This document shows, piece by piece, positions 59,364-64,000 of a stretch of DNA of 64,000 bases (position 1 is its first letter; each line of letters starts with the position of its first letter). This stretch comes from Candidatus Caldisaccharidevorator malaysiensis (GTDB lineage Bacteria; Armatimonadota; Fervidibacteria; Fervidibacterales; Fervidibacteraceae). A program made the translations under genes and the position numbers. The stretch is taken from the NCBI GenBank assembly GCA_025057575.1, contig JANXBO010000004.1, positions 25,079 through 89,078 on the forward strand, in the 5' to 3' direction. The notes below the pieces were generated by a model. The model was not told the origin of the DNA and searched no databases. It worked only from the letters and a program-made list of their open reading frames with translations.

Positions 59364-61025
59364 ATGCGGGAAGCTGTTTTGGGTTTAGATGTGGGGACGC
59401 AAAGCGTCAAGGCAGTGGCGGTGGATGCGTCGGGCACCTTGCTCACAGAGGCTTCCCAGGACTATCCCCTCTACATTCCCCAGCCGGGCTGGACCGAGCA
59501 GGAACCCTTTGAGATGTGGCAGGCGGCGTGCTCTGCCATCAGAAAGGTGCTGAATGCCCTTGCTGTGGCGGGAGACGACTACCGGATCCGTGCTGTCTGC
59601 GCTACGGGTCAGATGCACTCGCTGATCCTTCTGGATGAGCAAAATCAACCTGTTGGAAGGGCGCTCCTTTGGAACGACGGGCGGGCGGCCGATATTGCCG
59701 AAAAGTCCCGCAACCGATTGACGGAGGCTTTGGGACCGTCTTACCTCCTTGAGGTTCTTTGTAATGATTTTCTGGCTAACTGGACAGGGGCGCATATCGC
59801 TTATGTCAAAGACTGTTATGAACGGTTCCATTCGGGTGCTCGGGATGAGGAGACGGGGCGATGGGCAGAAGCGTGGGAGAAAGCCCGATCCTTTTTGACC
59901 CCCCGCGACTTTATTGCCTATCAACTGACCGGCGTGCGGGCGATGGATATGTGTGGGGGGTCCGAAACTTCTCTGATGGACTTACCGGCGAAGAAGTGGG
60001 CGGAGGATGCCTTCCGTATTTTGGGACTGGACCAACTGACGCCGCCGCCACTGATGGAGCCGGGAGAAGTCATCGGATCGGTCACCCGAAAGGCAGCCGA
60101 CGAGACGGGGCTTGAGGAGGGCACCGCCGTCGTCGCCGGCGCTGGCGACTGTTTAGCGGGCGGTTTGGCAGGGGGTGTTCTCAAAGTCGGTCAGGTCCTC
60201 TTCACCCTCGGCACCAGCGGGGTCATTGTTGCCCCCATAGGGACTAAACCCTTGGTGGATCCTCAATTGCGGACCCAGGTCCATTACTCCACCGTTCCCA
60301 ATGTTTTGGTCAATATGGGTTGCGTCAATGGTGCTGGGATCGGCTTGCGGCTGTATCGGGATGTCTTGGGAGCACCTTTTCGCTCCGTCGCCGAAGCGCT
60401 GGGCAGGGACCCTTACGAACTTTTGATAGAAGCAGCAGCGCAGGTTCCTCCCGGAAGTTACGGGCTGATGTTTTCGCCCTACATAACAGGGGACCGTCTC
60501 GTCAAAGCCCCCCAGGGGCGGGGCGCCTGGTATGGTCTGACCGCCTTTCTTATGGAAGAAGAAAGTAAAAGGGAGGCGGGATTGATCCGCTCCGTTCTGG
60601 AGGGAATCTGTCTTGCCGTCCGGGATGCCTGGGAAATTATTCGCTCCCTTCTTCCCGATCAAGAGTTTGAACCCATTCGGATGGTCGGCGGTGGTTCCCG
60701 AAGCCTTTTCTGGGCACAGATGACAGCGGACATCCTTGGTCATCCGGTTGCCCTCACCACCGCCCGGGACGCCTCCTATGGAATGGCTCTTCTCGCTCAG
60801 GTCGGCGCCGGCTGGTGCTCGCTGGAAGACGCGACCCGAGCCATTCAGGTCACCCGTATCTTCCAACCCCGACCTGCCTTCCAAGGCTTCTACGACCTTT
60901 TTTATCACGAGGTGTTCAAGGGGCACTACGATAGGAGTCAGCGGGAACTGGATGAACGGATGATCAGCCTCTTGTCCCGACCGGAATATCGGGATGCTCT
61001 GAACGCTTGGAAAGCCGAAAGATAA
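59364..61025 (+). CDS. xylB: FGGY carbohydrate kinase, xylulokinase-like
   Basis: 553 residues, full-length FGGY kinase. It begins MREAVLGLDVGTQSVKAVAVD (phosphate 1 motif) and has CATGQMHSLILLDEQ, the xylulokinase-type substrate strand. GAGDCLAGGLAGG is the metal region, FTLGTSGVI follows, and the C-terminal GGGSRSLFWAQMTADI is present. D-xylulose is the best guess because of MHS and overall layout, but other ketopentoses are possible. ATG follows AGGAGGG. The TIM-barrel gene follows after 47 bases. Confidence 0.88.
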   Translation: MREAVLGLDVGTQSVKAVAVDASGTLLTEASQDYPLYIPQPGWTEQEPFEMWQAACSAIRKVLNALAVAGDDYRIRAVCATGQMHSLILLDEQNQPVGRALLWNDGRAADIAEKSRNRLTEALGPSYLLEVLCNDFLANWTGAHIAYVKDCYERFHSGARDEETGRWAEAWEKARSFLTPRDFIAYQLTGVRAMDMCGGSETSLMDLPAKKWAEDAFRILGLDQLTPPPLMEPGEVIGSVTRKAADETGLEEGTAVVAGAGDCLAGGLAGGVLKVGQVLFTLGTSGVIVAPIGTKPLVDPQLRTQVHYSTVPNVLVNMGCVNGAGIGLRLYRDVLGAPFRSVAEALGRDPYELLIEAAAQVPPGSYGLMFSPYITGDRLVKAPQGRGAWYGLTAFLMEEESKREAGLIRSVLEGICLAVRDAWEIIRSLLPDQEFEPIRMVGGGSRSLFWAQMTADILGHPVALTTARDASYGMALLAQVGAGWCSLEDATRAIQVTRIFQPRPAFQGFYDLFYHEVFKGHYDRSQRELDERMISLLSRPEYRDALNAWKAER

Positions 61026-61072
61026 TAATAGGAGAGAGGGAAGCGAAGGGGATCAAAAAGGAGGCTGGCAGG

Positions 61073-61927
61073 ATGGCGGTTCGTTCTTTTGATGTGGGGA
61101 TTATGCTGGGCGTCCATCAGGACCCTCGGGTGAGCGTGGAGAAGTGTCAGAAGGTGGGAGTGAAAAATGCTCAGTTGGGGGTTCCTCCCGATGAGTGGCT
61201 GACGAGGGAAAAGGCTTTGGAAGTGGCGCAAATGTTTCGGGAGGCAGGGGTAACGATCACGACCGTCTTCTGTGGCTTTGAAGGGGAGCGCTACGACGAT
61301 ATTCCGACCGTTCAACAGACGGTCGGCTACATTCCTGACGAATTCAGGGAGGTGCGGGTCCGCAAGACCCTTCAAATTGCCGAGTTTGCCCGCCTTATGG
61401 GGGTCAACCGAATCGCCGCCCATTTCGGGTTCATTCCGGAAGACCCGGTAGATCCTCGCTATTGCATCGCTGTGGAGACGATGCAGCGCATCTGCGATTA
61501 TCTGCTACCGAAAAAGATGTCTTTTGGGCTGGAGACAGGTCAAGAAACAGTGGAAACCCTGCTCCGGTTCATCAAGGATGTGGGACGAAAGAACTTGAAT
61601 GTGAACTTTGACCCGGCGAATATGATCTTGTATGGCACTGAAGAACCCATTGCTGCTCTTCGCAAGGTTGCCCCTTATGTCGCCAGTGTCCACTGCAAAG
61701 ACGGTCTTTGGCCGACCGAAAAAGGAAAGTTGGGGACCGAAGTTCCTTTGGGCGAGGGGCAAGTGGGTATTGATAAGTTCGTAGCCACGCTGAAGAGAAT
61801 TGGCTACCGAGGACCCTTGACCATAGAGAGAGAGGTGCCCGACCCGCCCCAGACCGATGATATGCGGAAAGGGAAGGAACTCCTTGAGTCGCTGGTGAAG
61901 ACCAAGCCCGCAAGGACAAAAGGATAG
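61073..61927 (+). CDS. Sugar phosphate isomerase/epimerase (xylose-isomerase-like TIM barrel)
   Basis: 284 residues of the AP-endonuclease-2/xylose-isomerase-like family. Metal-ligand strands are FGLETGQE, NVNFDPANMIL, VHCKDG and TIEREV, giving the usual Glu-Asp-His-Glu set. It should isomerise or epimerise a ketose or sugar phosphate. It lies just after the xylulokinase, so a role in pentose or ketose use is likely. ATG 61073 with GGAGG eight bases upstream is preferred over an ATG at 61007 inside xylB. Confidence 0.87.
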   Translation: MAVRSFDVGIMLGVHQDPRVSVEKCQKVGVKNAQLGVPPDEWLTREKALEVAQMFREAGVTITTVFCGFEGERYDDIPTVQQTVGYIPDEFREVRVRKTLQIAEFARLMGVNRIAAHFGFIPEDPVDPRYCIAVETMQRICDYLLPKKMSFGLETGQETVETLLRFIKDVGRKNLNVNFDPANMILYGTEEPIAALRKVAPYVASVHCKDGLWPTEKGKLGTEVPLGEGQVGIDKFVATLKRIGYRGPLTIEREVPDPPQTDDMRKGKELLESLVKTKPARTKG

Positions 61928-61934
61928 ACTCCCT

Positions 61935-63131
61935 TCACGTTTCCGACAGGCGGACGACTGAGGCACCACCAACCGGTCGGACCAGGAAGGTGTGGGGCTG
62001 ATAGGGGGATGAACGGAGTCGGTTTCGGTAGCGGGTCAGTGACTCCTCCTGGACGGTAGGTGCTTTGGTGGCGTCGACCATTGTGATGCAGGCACCTCCG
62101 AAACCTGCACCAGTCAGTCGTGCTCCGTAGGCGCCATCGCAGGACATTATCGCCTCTACCATTGCATCCAGTTCTGGGCAACTGACCTCGTAGTCGTCTC
62201 GAAGCGACTGATGGGACTGCAAAAGAAGAGAACCGGCTAACTTCAAGTCATTTGCCTTCAGTGCGGACACAAAATCTAAGACTCTTTGATTTTCTGTCAC
62301 CACGTGCCGTGCTCGCCTGCCGACAGGATCGGGCAAATCAAAAAAGTGGCGGTTGATGTCTTCTAAGGAGACATAGCGGAGGCTTCGGAGAGGTTTGCCG
62401 AGCAACTGGGACAGGTGTTGGACCGCTTCCTGGCATTGGGACCGGCGAATGTTGTATTCGGAGGCGGCCAGGGCTCGGGGCTTGCCGGTATCGGCAACAA
62501 GAAAGGTCACTTGGTCCGGAAGAGGCACTTGCTGTGTTGTCAGGCTTTGACAATCGATCAACAAAGCATGCCCCGTTAGACTCAGCAAGGTCGCCATCTG
62601 ATCCATAATCCCACAATGAACACCAGCGAACTGGTGCTCTGCTCTCTGACAAAGAAGCGCCAACCGGAGAGGGTCAAGGGAACGATCGCTGACCTCCAGG
62701 AAAGCCAGTGCCAGGGCTGCCTCCAGCGCTGCGGAAGAACTGAGACCGGCACCGATTGCAATCTGGCTCACAATGAGCGCCTGCAGCCCTTTCAGTTCCA
62801 CTCCTTCTTCTTTCAATTGCGCCGCCACACCTCTTGCGTAATTTCTCCAATCGCCCTCTTCTTTTCTGACAATTTCCCTAATTGAAAAAAGGTCTGCTTC
62901 ATCAAAGTCAGCGGCATAAATGTGGACCCGGTCCGTGCTCGCCCCCTTTGCCGCAACAAAGAGCCACCGGTCAATGGCAATGGGAAGAACAAATCCGTCG
63001 TTATAGTCGGTATGCTCGCCAATGATGTTGATCCGACCCGGCGCCTCAACGATGACGGAGGGCTCCGATCCGAATGTTTTCCGGAATAAGTCCACTGCTT
63101 TTTGTCTCCCCGACTCCCGATGGGCGACCAT
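61935..63131 (-). CDS. galK: Galactokinase
   Basis: 398 residues, GHMP kinase family. It starts its fold with APGRINIIGEHTDYNDGFVLPIAID, the galactokinase signature with the sugar-binding Glu-His-Asp. GAGLSSSAALEAALA is the ATP loop, and GARLTGAGFGGACITMVD is the C-terminal motif. It makes galactose 1-phosphate for the Leloir pathway. No galT or galE-type gene is adjacent. ATG 63131 (GAGGG seven bases upstream) gives the usual length; TTG/ATG starts to 63176 are possible. Confidence 0.93.
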   Translation of the reverse strand: MVAHRESGRQKAVDLFRKTFGSEPSVIVEAPGRINIIGEHTDYNDGFVLPIAIDRWLFVAAKGASTDRVHIYAADFDEADLFSIREIVRKEEGDWRNYARGVAAQLKEEGVELKGLQALIVSQIAIGAGLSSSAALEAALALAFLEVSDRSLDPLRLALLCQRAEHQFAGVHCGIMDQMATLLSLTGHALLIDCQSLTTQQVPLPDQVTFLVADTGKPRALAASEYNIRRSQCQEAVQHLSQLLGKPLRSLRYVSLEDINRHFFDLPDPVGRRARHVVTENQRVLDFVSALKANDLKLAGSLLLQSHQSLRDDYEVSCPELDAMVEAIMSCDGAYGARLTGAGFGGACITMVDATKAPTVQEESLTRYRNRLRSSPYQPHTFLVRPVGGASVVRLSET

Positions 63132-63360
63132 TTCGTTTCCCTCTTCTCTGGACTGTGATCGATCCAAGAATGTCACAAAGATTGGTCCGTTCTCGCTTGC
63201 ATCGGTTAAGAATGCCTGTGAACCTTATCGGGGCTTTATGTAATTTCGTAGAAACTGATAGCGATGAAGGGGTGACGAGGCGGCAGCAAACAAACTGTTG
63301 TTCCGTTAGGACATCCGGCTAAATTAATCTGAGGGGGCAACGGGACGGGGGCTATCAAAG

Positions 63361-63753
63361 ATGCAAAGGACAGCAGACTGGTTGAGGGAGGCAAGAGCCG
63401 AATTACAGGCAGCCAAGGATTTGTTTGCCCACGGTCATTGGTTCTGGTGCTGTTTTACTTGCCAACAATCTGCCGAAAAGGCGTTAAAGGCTTTGGGTCA
63501 GCATCATCGCCATCCGGTGTTCGGGCACAATCTTAACTTATTGGTGAGCGCTCTTGAAGATTTGCAGACGATACCCGAAGAGGTGAAGCGCTCATGTGCT
63601 CGGCTGAATCGGCACTCCCTTCCCACCCGTTGTCCCAATGCTTTTGACCGTAGTGCACCGGTAGATCAGTTTTTTCGGTCCGATGCTGAGGAGGCGTTGC
63701 AAGATGCCGAGCGAGTCGTCCGATTCGTTGAAGGCATTGTCGGGTCACCCTGA
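63361..63753 (+). CDS. HEPN-domain protein (HEPN/MNT pair)
   Basis: 130 residues, one HEPN domain. WLREARAELQAAKDLF, then CQQSAEKALKAL and GHNLNLLV are the standard helices. NRHSLPTRCPNAF near the end replaces the common Y..RYPD-like motif. In HEPN/MNT modules the HEPN part is an RNase-like toxin and the nucleotidyltransferase modifies it. The start codon of the partner lies inside this gene with a 50-base overlap, and the ribosome site GAGGAGG is in this coding sequence. Confidence 0.85.
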   Translation: MQRTADWLREARAELQAAKDLFAHGHWFWCCFTCQQSAEKALKALGQHHRHPVFGHNLNLLVSALEDLQTIPEEVKRSCARLNRHSLPTRCPNAFDRSAPVDQFFRSDAEEALQDAERVVRFVEGIVGSP

Positions 63754-64000
63754 TTATCCTGCTCTTCTGCAGTTTTTGGAAAAAGTGCACGATCGCTATG
63801 GAGAGAGATTGGAATTCGTAGTTCTTTTCGGCTCAGCAGCAACGGGCAACTGGACCATCAACAGCGACCTGGACATCCTGATCGGGTTGCGGGGAGAGGA
63901 CGGACTGCGGTTCCTTGATCGCATTGATATCTTCGGTGGTCTGGCAAAAGGGAACATAGAAATCTTCCCTTATGCTCAACCGGAGTGGGAGCAAATGTTT
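63704..64000 (+). CDS. MNT-type nucleotidyltransferase, 3' end outside window
   Basis: 99 residues visible. It reads VLFGSAATGNW then TINSDLDI, which is the GS-x10-D-x-D motif of minimal nucleotidyltransferases with both Asp present. ATG 63704 has GAGGAGG nine bases upstream. It overlaps the HEPN gene, as expected of this two-gene type. In known cases the enzyme adds AMP to a Tyr of the HEPN toxin and blocks it. The rest is beyond the window end. Confidence 0.85.
   Translation, partial: MPSESSDSLKALSGHPDYPALLQFLEKVHDRYGERLEFVVLFGSAATGNWTINSDLDILIGLRGEDGLRFLDRIDIFGGLAKGNIEIFPYAQPEWEQMF

Noticed and set aside
1..64000. tRNA, rRNA, CRISPR array, IS element or prophage
   Set aside because: No cloverleaf-like or rRNA sequence, regular short repeats, transposase, integrase or phage structural gene was recognised on either strand. 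A covariance-model search would be needed to exclude small RNAs.

Overview
The window looks like a piece of a free-living, probably thermophilic, sugar-degrading bacterium of the Armatimonadota/Fervidibacterota type. The clues are a type IV prepilin-like protein with the H-X9-DG ending typical of that group and of Planctomycetes, many large secreted proteins mixing HEAT repeats, CxxCH haem motifs, beta-propellers and CBM9-like domains, and a DUF6785-type membrane protein. Taxonomy is an inference from gene content. I saw no rRNA, tRNA, CRISPR array, insertion sequence or phage gene. Gene density is high, most genes have AGGAGG-like ribosome binding sites, and TTG, GTG and apparently CTG starts are used.

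Layout. 1-12 kb: the 3' part of an FGGY sugar kinase, panD with a zinc-ribbon membrane protein, an esterase, a CCA-adding-type nucleotidyltransferase, a GAF-GAF histidine kinase coupled to a receiver protein, a Thi4 thiazole synthase, a class I aldolase, a prepilin with a Pro/Gly-rich partner, and a primary-type sigma factor. 12-22 kb: pyrimidine-nucleoside phosphorylase, a secreted propeller protein with an HExxH site, a 2-oxo-acid decarboxylase, a secreted CBM9-like protein and a sugar-nucleotide-type epimerase. 22-31 kb: a GH127-like beta-L-arabinofuranosidase and a second secreted propeller-like protein, then a block of secreted HEAT/CxxCH proteins around a phytanoyl-CoA dioxygenase-like enzyme. 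One of these has an in-frame TGA between its signal peptide and its body.

32-39.5 kb is the most unusual region. It is a tight same-strand run: rapZ, a ThiF/MoeB-like enzyme, a DUF318 (ArsP/YraQ) permease, a ModA-like binding protein, a thioredoxin-like/ModA/ModA fusion, a ModB-like permease (CTG start) and a ferritin-like protein, with no ATPase gene. The three ModA-like domains carry cysteines where molybdate-binding ModA has small or hydroxyl residues, which suggests a soft-metal or thiophilic substrate. This is my main candidate for an undescribed system.

39.5-64 kb: a DUF6785 membrane protein, Yip1 protein, pyruvate kinase, ROK glucokinase, a clostripain-like lipoprotein, a coupled four-gene cluster (CPBP protease, DUF429-DUF309 fusion, small oxidase-like membrane protein, redoxin), a HypE/AIR-synthase-like protein, a sodium:solute symporter, GH29 alpha-L-fucosidase, a nitrilase-family hydrolase, a ComEC-like channel lacking its nuclease-like domain, an orphan ParA, a double GNAT, a PIG-L deacetylase, xylulokinase with a TIM-barrel isomerase, galactokinase, and a HEPN/MNT pair cut by the window end. 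The sugar kinases, glycosidases, symporter and isomerases fit uptake and breakdown of plant-type sugars (arabinose, xylose, fucose, galactose) into glycolysis (aldolase, glucokinase, pyruvate kinase).
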